Shown here one piece after another: positions 35,406 through 47,665 of a DNA stretch of 64,000 nt (the stretch's first letter is position 1; the number at the start of each line of letters is the position of its first letter). The DNA comes from Theobroma cacao (Eukaryota; Streptophyta; Magnoliopsida; Malvales; Malvaceae), in contig NC_030859.1 of assembly GCF_000208745.1 (NCBI RefSeq), positions 10,628,005 to 10,692,004 of the forward strand, written 5' to 3'. The notes beneath the pieces are model-generated. The model searched no databases and was not told the DNA's origin. It worked only from the letters and a program-made list of their open reading frames with translations. A program made the translations under genes and the position numbers.

Positions 35406-37004
35406 TGTGACACCCAGTACCCTCGTATAGAAGTCAATATGACCTTATCAACAGGATTGAGACGGGTGAAAAGAGTATTTTAAGATAAAATATTTCGCAC
35501 GCAAAGAAATAATAATGAAATAATAACATTTTTATCAGGGAGAAATTTTGCGAGATAAAAGGTGATTCAAATGTGAATCGGGGCAAAGTAAGATATTTTG
35601 GAGTCTAAGAAGGCTAGTGGAAAATTTTGGAATAAAATAATATTAAAATATTAATATTTTATTTGATGTCGAAATTTTTCATGAAGGAGAAATATATGGT
35701 CAATCTAAGTGGGGGAGAAGAAGAACTAGGAAATTTTAGAGAAAAAAAATGATATTAATAGGGCCCGCATGTTTTTATTAAATAAAGATAGCGTGGGTAA
35801 ATAAATATTTAAATATTATGGAGATACCGCGTTGAAGTGTAAATTTTATATTTTGTTTGCACACATGTAAAGGAAGAGAAATAGAAGGAAATTGGAATTA
35901 AAAGATTGTGGGAGGATACAATTAAAAAGGGTGAAAACCTTGGAGGGTAAAATGATAATTTTACCATTAGTTTGGTCAAAGCTTCCAAAGGAAGCTTTGA
36001 CTCTTATCTTCTTCTTCCATGACCTTTCTTATCCTCCTAGAAAGGTATCTTCTTCTTCTTTCATGCTTCCAACGCCATTTTCATGGTGGAGTGAAAAATT
36101 AAATTTTTCTTCATTTTCTTTGCCTTGTTTTCTTTCTTTCCTTTTCTTTTCTTGCTCCTAACTTCTTGGGCATCAAACTGCAGCTTTTAACCCCAATTTC
36201 CAGCACATCTAAACCCTAGGAGAGAGAAAGAAAAATCTCTCTTCCTTTCTTTTGTTTTCTATTTCTACTCTACTTTCAACAACATTTGGATATTTAGCTT
36301 CAAATCTTCATTTTTAAGGCTAAAAGGTATATATTTTCAACCCTTGAATTTTTGAATTTATGGGTTTATAATTTCTAGACTTTGTTTTCTAAGTTTCTCC
36401 AAATTTTCTTTCCTTGAAATTTGCTAGGTTTGGTTAATCTTTATACCTTTAAGCACCAAGGTAAAGAAACTTCAAACTTGAATAATTTGTTTAAAGGGTT
36501 TGTGAATTAGACTAGAATTCTAGGTTAAAAGTTGAGTTAGAGTGTAGATTGTATAGTGTATATTTATTAGAATTGTTAAATTTAAATTATGACTTAATGG
36601 AGGTTGTTATGACTTATTGGGAAATATAGGTTTTAATGGTATTTCGAGACTACCTGGATTGAGACTTTGTGGGCACTAGTTTTGTAAGGTGGCATTAAGG
36701 TGAGTGAACTTGCATTAAAATGTTTTGGAATAAATGATTATATGCTTGATTGAACCACTTGAAATATTTTACTGGTTTTTCTTCAAAATTTGCATGGGAA
36801 CAAACCCTTGATGAAACGTTGTATGTTGTGAATGTGTAATATGATGAATCCTTGTGCTCTTATATTATGTTGATATATATATATATATATATGTTGTGTA
36901 TTGATAGTGAATATTTTGTGATAATTATAACTGCACATGTGCTGATGTGGGGGTACGCATGCCGGTGATGACGGGGTGCGGGAATGTGAATGATGATATT
37001 GCCT

Positions 37005-37140
37005 GTGCGCGATGTGGGGGTGCACATGATGGCATTAGCTGTGCGCGATGTGGGGGTACACATGATGGCCTTAGCTGTATGCGATGTGGGGTGCACACGA
37101 TGACTCTGGCTATGTGCTGTGTGGGAGTACACATGAGTTG
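37005..37140 (+). repeat. Minisatellite in LTR-P copy 3 (36-bp unit)
   Basis: Units start GTGCGCGATGTGGGGG-type at 37005, 37041, 37077 and 37113, exactly 36 bp apart, with a more diverged unit before them (about 36940). Confidence 0.85.
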
Positions 37141-37264
37141 GGTGAGGCGGTGGTGGTATACGTGTTTATATATATGTATATATATTTACTATATAGAGAG
37201 GTTTGGAATTAATATGTGATTGCATTAACTGTTGAAACCTAATTATTGTCAAATGTGTTTAATC

Positions 37265-37510
37265 TGATTTTCATTGCAACAGGATTGGATTTTTATAGCA
37301 ATGAAAAATTCCCCTAATTTCATCTACTCGGGTTTTTGCTGCGGAGAAATTCATTCTCGTTGCAGTGAGAAAGTCTCGGGTGGATGGCCTTAAGCCTTGC
37401 TCTGGATTTTACTATAGTGAAAATGCATGCTCGTTGCAGCGAGAAACTCTCGGGTGGTTGGCTTAAAATTTTGCTCTGAAGTTCGCTGTAGCGAAAATTC
37501 ATTCTCGCTT
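37265..37510. repeat. Decayed palindrome cluster in LTR-P copy 3
   Basis: Variants such as CTCGTTGCAGCGAGAAACTCTCG (partly quoted: CTCGTTGCAGCGAG near 37431), CTCGTTGCAGTGAG near 37357 and TTCGCTGTAGCGAA near 37483. All carry one or more C/T or G/A changes from CTCGCTGCAGCGAG. Confidence 0.7.
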
Positions 37511-38153
37511 GCTCTACTATGCTTGCCTTGCTTAAACTTGCTAAATGTTTTAAAATGAGTTGAAAAACAACACAACATCGAGTTTTGTTCATAATATACA
37601 AAATTGCATTGTTTTTAAACAAGTGCATCATTTTTTCGTAAAGCTCTCTGAATCGTTTGCTTGTTCCCCTCTTATGTTCACTCACTGGGTTTATACTCAC
37701 TCTTTTTAACTTCATGTTTTCAGATTCGAAGATAGTTGGATTTTAGATAGAGGAGCTTCCTCCTGTTCATCATACGATAGGTTTGCTAGAGCACTCCATA
37801 ATATTATTCGCACCAGAGTCACTCCGTTGATAGTCAAGGTCGTTTGGTATCTGTATACGGTGGTTTAAATGTAATTCATAAGAATTGTTGTAAACACCAT
37901 ATGATTGGTTTGAATGATAATGTTGCCACAAGTTGGCAAATGGTAATATTATTTTGTGAATGGTATTGTTCAATTGCCATGATTTATTTTCGAAAGAAAA
38001 TTATTTTTGAAAACAACAAATTAAGAACCTTAAAGGTAAAAGAGGGACTAGTGGTCTAATAAACAAGTTTTCATATAAAGGCTTGCTGAGGCCCAATGGG
38101 CCATGCCTATTAGGTCCTTGCACCGGTCATGGCTCGGGAGTTGGGCTGTGATA

Positions 38154-40870
38154 GCACCGGTGCTATTTATAAAGATTAATGATGGATCAATGAGACTATG
38201 TATAGATTATAAGTAGTTGAACAAGGCCACGTTGAAGAATAAGTATCTTTTACCATGCATTGATGATTTGTTTGATCAGCTTCAAGGAGCTTAACATTTT
38301 TCTAAGATTGACATTAGATTAGGCTACCATTAGTTAAGGATTAAGCAAGAGGATATGCCTAAGACTACCTTTCATACTAGGTATAGGCATTATGAGTTCT
38401 TAGTGATGTCGTTTGAGCTTACGAATGCCTCAGTTGCTTTTATGGACATGATGAACTGAGTGTTCAAGCCATTCTTGGACAAGTTTGTGGTAGTATTTAT
38501 TAATGATATATTGATATACTCGAGAAGTAGACAGAAGCATAAGTAGCATTTGAGGATAGTGCTCCAAACTTTGAGAAAACACAAGTTATATACCATGTTC
38601 TCCAAATGTGAGTTTTGGCTTGATAGTGTTAGCTTCTTAGGCTACATTAGGAGGGTGTAATGGTGGACCCAAAGAAGATTGAGGTTGTAGAGAAATGGCT
38701 GAGGCTTACTTTAATGACTAAAATATAGAGTTTCCTAGGGTTGCTCGGATAGTATAGGAGATTCATTGATGATTTCTCCAAGATAACAACTTCTATGACT
38801 AAGTTGACACAAAAGGGTGTCAAGTTTATATGGACAAACGTATGTGAAAAGAGCTTTGGGAAGCTCAAGACTTGCCTTACAGCAGCTCTAGTGTTGAGTT
38901 TGCCTTGTGGTACAAGGGGTTAAACAGTTTATTGTGAAGTATCACGAATGGGACTAGGATGTGTATTGGTGTAACACCGCAAGGTGATTGGGTATGCTTC
39001 TAGATAGCTTAAGATGTATGAGCAAAATTACCCCATACATGATTTGAAGATGGTTGCAATGGTGTTTGCCTTAAAGATTTAGATGCATTATTTGTATGGT
39101 GAGACTTGTGAGATCTACACTAACCAGAACAGTCTCAAGTACATCTTTAAGCACAAAGATCTCAATCTTATGCAACATCAACGGATGAAATTGCTTAAGG
39201 ATTATGATTGCATTATATTTTATCATTCTGGCAAAGCCAATACGGTGCTAGATGCTTTAAGTTGAAAGTCCACAGGGAGTTTAGCCCACATCTCAGTAGA
39301 GAGGAGATCATTAGTGTAATGTATGCTTGAGTTGGCTGATATGAGCATTTGATTTGAGGTTGATGATACTAAAGCATTGCTAGCCCATTTCAGAGTGACA
39401 CTAATGATGATGGATCACCTCAACGAAGCTCAAGACAAGGATGATTTTGTGGCAAAAACTCTAGAGAATCTTCAAGGGGGAAAGGAAAAATGTTCACTAG
39501 AGGCATTGACGGATTATTCAAACATGGATCTAGATTGTATGTGCTAGATATTGATAATTTGAGCTCGGAGATCTTAGAAGAGGTCCGTGTGGTAGTGTAT
39601 GTAGTACATCCAGACACCACCAAAATGTACCATGACTTAAGGGACATGTACTGGTGGGAAGGCTTTAAGAGAGATGTAACTGAGTTTGTGGCCAAGTGTC
39701 TAATGTGCCAACAGGTTAAGGCCAAGCATCAAAGGTCTGTCAGATTGTTACAACCATTATTGACTCCCGAATGGAAGTGGATGTATATCTTTATGGATTT
39801 TATGACTAGGTTACACTGAACGAGTAAGGTGTATGATTCCATATGGGTGATTGTGAGTAGGCTGACTAAGTTTGCTCATTTTTTACCAATGAGGACCACC
39901 TATGGAGCGGCACAATATGCTAGATTGTATATTGATGATATAGTGTGGTTGCACAAAGTTCCAACCATAATAGTGTCAGGTAGAGGCACATAGTTTACTA
40001 GTGGATTTTTGGGGAAAGTTTAAGGGGCTTTAAGGAAAAAGTTAAATTTTAGCACTACTTTCCACCCACAAATAGATGGACAGCCTGAGAGGACCATTTA
40101 GACACTAGAAGACATGTTGAAAGCACATGTTGTAGACTTTGGAGTTGCTTGGGACCGACACTTACCATTAGAGAATTTGCCTACAATAACAACTTTTAAT
40201 CCAGTATTCAGATAGGGCCTTATGAGGCATTATTTAGGCGTATATGTAGATCACCCATATGTCAGCTTAAGGTTGGTGAAAGGAAGTTACTTAGACCAGC
40301 GATAGTTCAAGAAACCACCAACAAGATTCAATTGATTTGAGAGAGGATGTTGATGACACAGAGTCATCAAAAGTCATATGCTGACCATAGACGTCGAGAA
40401 TTGGAGTTTGAGCTTGGTGACCATATGTTCTTGAGGGTTTCACCAACCAAAGGCATTATGAGGTTTGGTAAAAAAAGCAAGCTAAGCCTAAGGTATATTG
40501 GATCTTTCAAGATTTTAGAGAGAGTTGGTGCAATGGTGTATTGACTAACACTTTTGCTAGATCTCGTTAGTGTTCATCCTATGTTTCATGTTCAGTACTA
40601 CAGAAGTACCAACCGGATCCATCATAAATGATTCAACATCAGTCCTTACAGTTGGGACCTGATTTGCGTTACAATGAAGTATCAGTAGCCATACTAGATA
40701 GGCAAGTGAAAAGTTGTGCTCCAAAAAGGTAACATTGGTTAAGGTGCAGTGATGCAATCACTTAAGTAAGGAGTTGACTTGGGAGGCCGAGGATGATATG
40801 CGAGTAAAGTACCCACACCTTTACAACCAAGGTTATTATGTTATTAAAATTCAAGGATGAATTTTCATAA
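38154..40870 (+). pseudogene. Gypsy pol: reverse transcriptase, RNase H, integrase, broken
   Basis: RT starts at 38154 (APVLFIKINDGSMRLCIDYK) and includes LFDQLQGA, FSKIDIR and FINDILIYS, where the canonical Y/F-x-D-D has become F-I-N-D, removing a catalytic Asp. RNase H is at about 38930-39260 (FIVYCEVS... to HSGKANTVLDALS). The integrase zinc finger is near 39600-39720 (HPDTTKMYHDLRDMYWWEG, CLMCQQVK), followed by the catalytic core (FMDFMTRLH, YDSIWVIVSRLTKFAHFLP) and a C-terminal WEAEDDMRVKYPHLY block. Dozens of stops and frameshifts are present. The RT N-terminus was lost at the nested insertion. Confidence 0.85.
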
Positions 40871-40880
40871 GGGGGAAGAA

Positions 40881-43641
40881 TGTGAAATCCCACCTTGCGT
40901 AAGAGGATAAGTTAGAAAATCCTTAGGTGAGCATATAGATTTCATGTTTTGAATAACAAACTTAGTTTTAACCTTCAAAAAGAAATTCATTGACACTTTG
41001 GTTGTCTGTCACTTTTGAAGCAGAAATTTTTCTAAGTTTAAAAAGGGTCAAAATATGTGATTTTTATAGAACATTCTTTTGAAAATAAAAAAATGACGAT
41101 AATGATTCCCTTGTTATTTGATGACTAAAAATAATTTTTTTATAATTTTTGGAGTACGTTTGCTATGGTAAATGGAACCAAATTTAATTTCAATCAAATT
41201 TGTTCGATTTTGTTGTTGAAACCAAAATTTAGATTTTGATTCTTTTGGATTTTGATTTTTTTATATTTTTATTGAATCTAAATGGGGGGTTGTTTGCTTA
41301 TTTGCATTAAATATATCAAGTAAATGGAAAGTAAAAAGGAAAAAAGTAAAAATGAGGACATTTACTTAAATGGCATTTAATGTAAATAAGCTGGGTAGGT
41401 TTTATAGGTAACTGTCTCACTAACTACATTCAGTTTCAAATGTATCGATACATGTTCATAATGTATCGATGTGATTTTTCTAGAACCAAATGTGTCGATA
41501 CATCCCATCGTTTTCAAAATTATAAAAGGGGCAAAACTATATTGTCACACTCAAAACTATAAATACTTCACATTCTTCAAGGTTTTTCAACCCTCAGCCA
41601 TTTTTCTAAGGTATTTTCTCAACTCAAACCCTCTTAACTCACTTTTAACTCAAATCTTCATTTTTGATGATTAAATGATGTGGTTTTGAGTTGTTATGAA
41701 AAATGTGGCATTTTTAAGCTTTTCTTTTATTGCCTAGATTAAAGCTTAAAGGTTTTGAGATTTTCTTAAGCATCTAAACTCACTTAAGTTAAGGATGAAG
41801 GATTTATGTGTTTCTAAGTATGGGTTTTAGCTAGAAAATTAGTTTAGCTGAAAGTGAATAGTTTTGAAAGTACCTAGAATGATTATTACAAGATTTTTGT
41901 TCAAGGAAATGATTGTAATGATTGTTGTATGATAGGAACACTTGAAAACTCCATTGAGTACGTTGAAACGAAGTTGTAATTGGAGCTAAGAAATTGCACC
42001 TCTAATTAGGTGAGTGGATACACCTTTTCAAGTATTTTAATATGTAAAGTTAGCATGATTTCTGTGGAAATGATTGTTTATGCATGTTGAAATATTATTT
42101 ACATAAATGGTTTATCAAAGAATTTGAACTACAAGGTTGTTATGAAGTTTTCAAGGAAATGTTCAAAGGACTAGATTTGACAATGATTTGCGATATGTTT
42201 AACACAATGATTTTCAAATCATTCGTGAATCTATTATGTATTCAAATATGCTACTACTTATTAGTTTTCAACAAGGGGGGATAAGCTCTTTCAAATGTTT
42301 TCCTTCTAAATGAGATGAATGGTATGATGCACATGCTTGACATGATGTAGCATGTAAGGTATGATAAATGCATGAGTTCCATTTATGAGATTATGACATG
42401 TATGCCATGGATGTATATGTTAAGAATATCATGTACTCTGTGGGCTAAGCATGTGAGTGATTTATGAGATTATGCAATGCATGCCATGAGATGTATGTGT
42501 TGAGATAGTCTTATACACTATGGGCTAAGCAAATGATGATTTATGAAAATATTATATGTTCATTATGCAAGCTAAAGATAAGAACGGTCCTAAGATTAAG
42601 AGATCTTATGATGATTGTGGGTGAGGTCGACGTGCCACTCACATAACTATGAGGATTGTTCATGCAAGGTGAACTAGATGGTAGTGAGGACTTTGTCCAC
42701 TACCTGCCTAAGTGTGGTAGGACGACTCGATAATTCGTGGATGAAGTCGATGTGCCATTCATGAGAGTGTGCTAGGAATCTAAAATAGTTGGGGTTAAAC
42801 CACTATTCACCAGAATGGGATAGACCCACTCATAGATGGAATGTTATGATGAATGAGTTTAATGACTTTGAGGAATGATTGAATGAGTATTGCTTGATGC
42901 TTTATGTTTAAATCCTTGTTTTATGATTAAATGATTATCGAAAATGTTATTCACACAGTAATGTGGTGATATTAACTTGGTTAGAGAGAACCTTAGCCTA
43001 GGGAATGATCCCTCAATATTAGAAAGACTTATGAATGGTTTAGGTTTAAAATATTGCCCAAAAAATTAGATTCTGTGACAAAAGTATTGATACATGTGGA
43101 GCATGTATCGATAGATTTTCAACCGAATGCTACATGAGATGTTCTGTGTGAAATGTATCGATACGCTCTCAAAAGTATTCGATAGATTTCTTGCATGTAT
43201 CAATATATTCCATAATGTATTGATAGAATTGTTGCAGAAAATGATTTCCAAGTGATTTTAAAGAGGTTTTTAAGTATAAATGAGTTCCATTGTTTTAAGC
43301 AAAGTTGTTTTCCATGCAATGTTATTTAAAGAATGTTTAAATGCTATGTTATATGATCATTATGATAATGATGTTGAATTTATGAATCATATGTATTTAT
43401 AATTGCATGGTTATGAAAAACTCTTCCCCTTGGCTTGTCCCCTTCATGGTATCCACTCACAGAGTCTTTGTGACTCACACGCTATTTTCCCTCACTATTT
43501 TAGTTACAGATTAGTAATAGTATTTTGATTGGAGCCAGTGTCATGGATACAATTGTCTGGTCTTCATCGTTTGGTAGATATCTAGCAGCCACTTGATACC
43601 TAAAGGGTCGGTCTTGTTCCATCACATAATGTGATGCGACA
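40881..43641 (+). repeat. 3' LTR of the family G gypsy element
   Basis: Starts TGTGAAATCCCACC just after the purine-rich AAGGGGGAAGAA (40870-40880) and ends GATGCGACA at 43641 before TSD ATGTG. TATA box at 41558-41565. Palindromes at 41441-41502 and 43080-43230, and tandem units at about 42360-42545, as in the 5' LTR. Confidence 0.88.
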
Positions 43642-43860
43642 ATGTGGTATTTTTGCTCCCACGATGGGCTTTATGTATGTGGTATTCTTACCCTCCACGA
43701 TGGGGTTTATTCAAGCGGTATTCTTACCCCTCATGATGGGCTTTATTCATGTGGTATTCTTATCCCCATGATGGGCTTGGTTCATGAGGTATTCTTACCC
43801 CACAATGGGCTTTGTTCATATGATATTCTTATCCCCACGATGGGATTAAGTCATTTTATA
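43642..43860. repeat. Minisatellite in the host LTR, split by the gypsy insertion
   Basis: About six degenerate units of roughly 34-38 bp of the form GATGGGCTTTATTCATGTGG then TATTCTTACCCCCAC. A partial unit lies on the other side of the gypsy element (22586-22606, AGTGGGCTTATTCATGTG), so the insertion landed inside the array and its TSD ATGTG is part of the unit. Confidence 0.85.
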
Positions 43861-44690
43861 GTATACAATGGAAACTCATATATAATACCAACCAAATCAA
43901 GTACCTTATGTCACATCTGTCATACATTTCTTGAATTTATTAGTGGGCATCTGTACATCTACATAAAATTCTTAAGTGGTGGAGACTTACTCATCCACTT
44001 TCACATTCTATATTAGTGGGCAATCTATCATCCACTTTCACCTTCTTATGGAGGTGACTTTAACCATCCACACTAGCACATACACCTTGGTGGGCTTTCT
44101 AACATTTCATATTCACAGTTATTTGGGTGGATATCTATTTGTCCACCTAAGCATTTACCTAGCCATGCACCAATCTTGCTTCATACATCCATAATAAGAG
44201 ATTTTAAATGAAAACATTTCAAAGGGCTTATCCCCCTTTGTTGAAAACTAATGCATAGTAAAGTTATTTACTTACATAATAGGTTCAGAAACTTCATTAA
44301 AAACACTTGAGCTCAAAACATTTAGATTTATTGAAATCAATATGGCACTCAAATAATGCAAGTTAATCAAGTTGAAAAATCATACTTAGCTTTATTATAT
44401 AAAATACTTTAAAGAGGTGTACCCACTCACCTTGACAAGAAACATCTTCCTCTAAGCTTCAAGTCGTCAAACCGTGCTCATTCTACGATTTTGAGCTCTG
44501 ACAATCACCTAACACAATAAATCTATAGTAACTCTTCTAGTTTCTAGCAAAACCCATTTTCGAAACTAGTCAAGTTATTGCAATGTTCTTCATTTTAATT
44601 CCAATAATGTTCCAAACATCAAACCCAAACCATATATTAATCAACCTTGAGTATCCTTACCTTTTGTATGTGATGATGAATAGAGAATAA
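43647..44690 (-). mobile_element. Family G LTR, minus orientation, right part
   Basis: Continuation of the LTR begun at 21496. 44206-44270 read in reverse (GTTTTCAACAAAGGGGGATAAG) matches 42265-42290 of the gypsy 3' LTR, and 44400-44440 matches the GTGAGTGGATACACC block. A second degenerate array with AGTGGGCATCT/ATCCACTTTCAC words lies at about 43935-44160. The U3 half is missing; it appears cut by the LINE fragment near 44690, so the boundary is approximate. Confidence 0.7.
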
Positions 44691-44756
44691 GAAGTGATGT
44701 TTCTAGATCAACTTATTGTTTTGTCAATTTTATTCATAATGCGAGATTGGTGGATT

Positions 44757-45400
44757 TACCTATGTCTAGCGGCAAATTCACTGAGAGGCAAATTCACTGG
44801 GTGTAGTAGAAGAGAAGAAGTTGCTTTCAATAGACTCAATAAGTTCCTAATTGATGCAAATCAGAAAGCATGTTATGATGATATTATGCAGCAATGTTTT
44901 CCTAGTTCTCTCCCAAATTATAATTTGGTTCTTTTAAGAAGTAAGAATATTAACTTGGGTTCTTAGTGTTTTCGACTTTTTAATTTTTGGCTTGAAAATA
45001 GATCGTTCCAAGAATTAATTAAGATTAATTAGGAGAAAGTAAAAATAAGCAATCACAGGATACCAGCATTATCAAGATGTTTAAAACACTTGAGGCATCT
45101 AATTTTTGAATGGAATAAGCGGCAATATGGGGATATTCCACATAAGATTGAAAATTTAGAAGTTGAGATACATGAATTAGAACTAAAGTAGCAATTAGAT
45201 GGGGAGGAATGGGGGATAAAGGAAAAAGTTATGAGAAAGCATACAAAATTATGGACTTTATACAAAGATGAGGAACACAAATGGAAACAGCTATCCCAGA
45301 TTAAATGGGTTATGGAAGGGGATGGAAATACTAAATACTTTAATGCAATGGCATTTACAAGGAAGAGATCTAATTGAGTGGCTAATATTTGTTGGAATGA
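44757..45400 (+). pseudogene. LINE (L1-type) ORF2 fragment, broken
   Basis: Remnant of the region linking endonuclease to reverse transcriptase. It shows GKFTGCSRREEVAFNRLNKF, FPSSLPNYNLVLLRS, FRLFNFWLENRSFQELI and the linker KWKQLSQIKWVMEGDGNTKY, in the order and spacing usual for plant L1 elements. Frames change between pieces and a stop follows near 45375. Both the endonuclease start and the RT core are missing, and no poly(A) tail is seen. Confidence 0.8.
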
Positions 45401-45509
45401 GCCTTGAAGCCAATCGAATTGGTCAAGGCCTAAATCTAATCATGCCATTATATCATTCATGCCAAATGATTAGAGGTTTTCCTTTATCAATAAGACTATG
45501 CCTGCAATT

Positions 45510-45827
45510 CTATTGCATGAAATCCATGAGATTAACATGGCTTGCAAGGGAAATATAAAGTGTTGCAATTATGAGATTCCTATGCATCAAAGCATAATCT
45601 CTAAATTGTTCCTAGTTGATGTATCATTGAGACCGAACATCAATGATGTTTAAAGACTAATACATTCTATGTTCCTTACTTTAGAAGTAAGTAACCGATC
45701 TCGTAGGTTGAAGTATAGGGATACTTGGAACTAGGATATAGATGCTTGTTCTAAGAACAAGTTCACTGAACATAACCTAACATAAAGATTCCATTTGGTA
45801 TTTCACTCTAGTGTCAATGGAGTATAT
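45510..45827. repeat. Left arm of a large inverted repeat (first part)
   Basis: From about CATGGCTTGCAAGGG (45535) to the copia insertion point, this is the reverse complement of 57400-57703 with modest divergence, for example GAGATTCCTATGCATCAAAG against the reverse of 57630-57650. The arm continues after the copia element at 55930-56000. Confidence 0.75.
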
Positions 45828-46903
45828 TGTTGGCCCCGTTAATGTGTGCTAGAGGGGGGGTGAATAGCACAACTTGGATCTTGACAATGTGTGAAACTAA
45901 TTTCCAAAACTCAAGAAATTAAAAGCAGAGTATAAGATGCACAATAATTTAGAGTGGTTCGGTCCAAGACCTACATCCACTACCTTGGTTATCCAACCAA
46001 GGATTTTCCCAACGATTCACTAAGAATTAGGTGAAATTCACAAGCTTTCACCAAGCTTTTACAATGGCTTTTCACAAGCTCAACCAAAGAACCTTTACAC
46101 TAGTTTTTCACGGGCTTAACTAAAATCCAAAGTGGTTTTCCAAGGCTCAATCACAACCTATAACATTCAAGCTTTTTCGAGCTTGAACAACCCCTTACAG
46201 TGACTTCCTCACTCTAAGTATACAAGAAAAAGTGGTAAAAGAAAGTACCTATGATCACAAGTTGATCTGATTGGTATAAGATTAGTGCTAAATATAATGA
46301 CAAAGAGTAGGCATTTAAGTGCAGATAAGTGCAGTAAGCTTTTCTGGTTTTTCTTCTTTCTAAAGCTCAAATCTCTTTCAAAGCTTCTCTAAACTTGTTT
46401 CTCATTGTTGGAAGACCCTTTTATACTTAGAGATGTAACTCTGATGGCAATTTGACAGTTTATGGCCGTTGGAAACAGTTAAGGATGAGTTCTAGTCGTT
46501 AATCTGTCTTGTAGTGTTCTGGTTCAAATTGCAGATAGAGAGCTCTTAGTCGACTAACTTGGTTGACTAAATTTATTCTGTTTCTGGTTTGTAGATTCTG
46601 GCAGAGAGCACTTAGTCGACTGACTTGGTTGACTAAGTTGGTTCTGTTTCTCAAACTCTTCAGCCCGCCATTTCTTTAATTTGAAATTTGGTCCACCAAT
46701 GTTCTTCCTTGTTAAACCAACAAGCTTTCTCCTTGTTATTCAGTTACATCTTGTTGATTTTATCCATATTTTTCTTTCAAAAATACTTTTAGAAGATTTA
46801 AGAAAATTAATTCGATGTATTAATTTCCTGCACACTTAAGTAAAGGAATTGACACAAATAAATGAGGATGTTTTATTATCATCAAAAACTAATGGAGCCA
46901 ACA
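45828..46903 (-). repeat. 3' LTR of the copia element (left in the window)
   Basis: TGTTGGCCCCG to GGAGCCAACA. It differs from the other LTR by scattered substitutions and a few small indels. It contains two palindrome modules (46546-46557 TTAGTCGACTAA and 46612-46623) and a minus-strand TATA box (46418-46427). Confidence 0.92.
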
Positions 46904-46917
46904 ATCTCCCTCTTTTT
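46904..46917 (-). promoter_or_regulatory. Polypurine tract of the copia element
   Basis: On the minus strand AAAAAGAGGGAGAT abuts the 3' LTR. It primes plus-strand DNA synthesis during reverse transcription. Confidence 0.8.
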
Positions 46918-47665
46918 GATGATGACAAAACACTCATTGATTAACAGTATAATGTCATTTTAAATTCTTTTTTAGTTTTCTGCAGAAATTTAGGATTGCT
47001 CCCCCTAAGTATGAGCGTCCCATTAGTGTGTGCATATTTTGCTTATTTTATTTCAGCCAGTTTTATTCTCATCATTTAGAAAATGGTATTGTATATTTAG
47101 AGAATATATGTGCAGCAATATAGAATGATTTGTATCCAGAGATTTTCAGCTGCAAAGTTTTGACAGGATTTTATCTATGTTTCAACAGTTGTCAACAGTC
47201 ACAATCTACATCATCCACATTTCAATTAATATGCTATATGCTTCATCCATAACTTATTCTCATCAGACATTATATAAACATCATCTATCAGCATGTAAAT
47301 CCATATCAGCATATTAGTAGCAGATTTTGTTCATGATAGTTAACATATCAAAACATCAGCATTCTTCAGTTTACAACAGTTAAATATCATGAACATATCA
47401 GCATTCATATTTCACATACATCCACATAAATAACAAAGTTAAAGCTGAGTGTTTAAGTGCCACTAAGGCACAAATAACAGTTGAATAAAAAGTATTCTAA
47501 AAATGCCCCTATCTCCTATTTCTCTAATTTCGTGCTCCCCTAGTTTTGCTTTTTTTTCCTTTCATAGGTTCTTGGTTCCTCTATCCTAACATTTTTTAAT
47601 TTTTAAACATTATTTTCTAATTTTTGATCTCCCTTGTACCATACTACTCCCCTTTTTTGTCAGCA

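Larger units (their letters stand above)
35406..38153 (+). mobile_element. LTR, family P, copy 3 (complete, 2,748 bp)
   Basis: Starts TGTGACACCC right after the polypurine tract and ends GGGCTGTGATA, a decayed form of the GGGTCGTGACA end of copy 1. It contains a 36-bp minisatellite (37005-37140) and a decayed palindrome cluster (37265-37510). Gypsy pol resumes at 38154 with APVLF. I found no convincing TSD around the nested unit. Confidence 0.85.
22607..43641 (+). mobile_element. Full-length Ty3/gypsy element, family G (Tekay/Del-like), with nested insertions
   Basis: Both LTRs are present (22607-25487 and 40881-43641) and flanked by the 5-bp TSD ATGTG (22602-22606 and 43642-43646). A tRNA-Met-type primer site follows the 5' LTR, and a gag-pol reading frame on the plus strand follows in the order gag, zinc knuckle, protease, RT, RNase H, integrase. 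Pol ends with a partial chromodomain-like tail of the Tekay/Del type (ILDRQVK, then ELTWEAEDDMRVKYPHLY). Two insertions interrupt it: LTR A in gag (26691-32759) and a P-family element in pol (33799-38153). Without these and one TSD copy it is about 10.6 kb. Stops and frameshifts show that it is dead. Confidence 0.9.
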
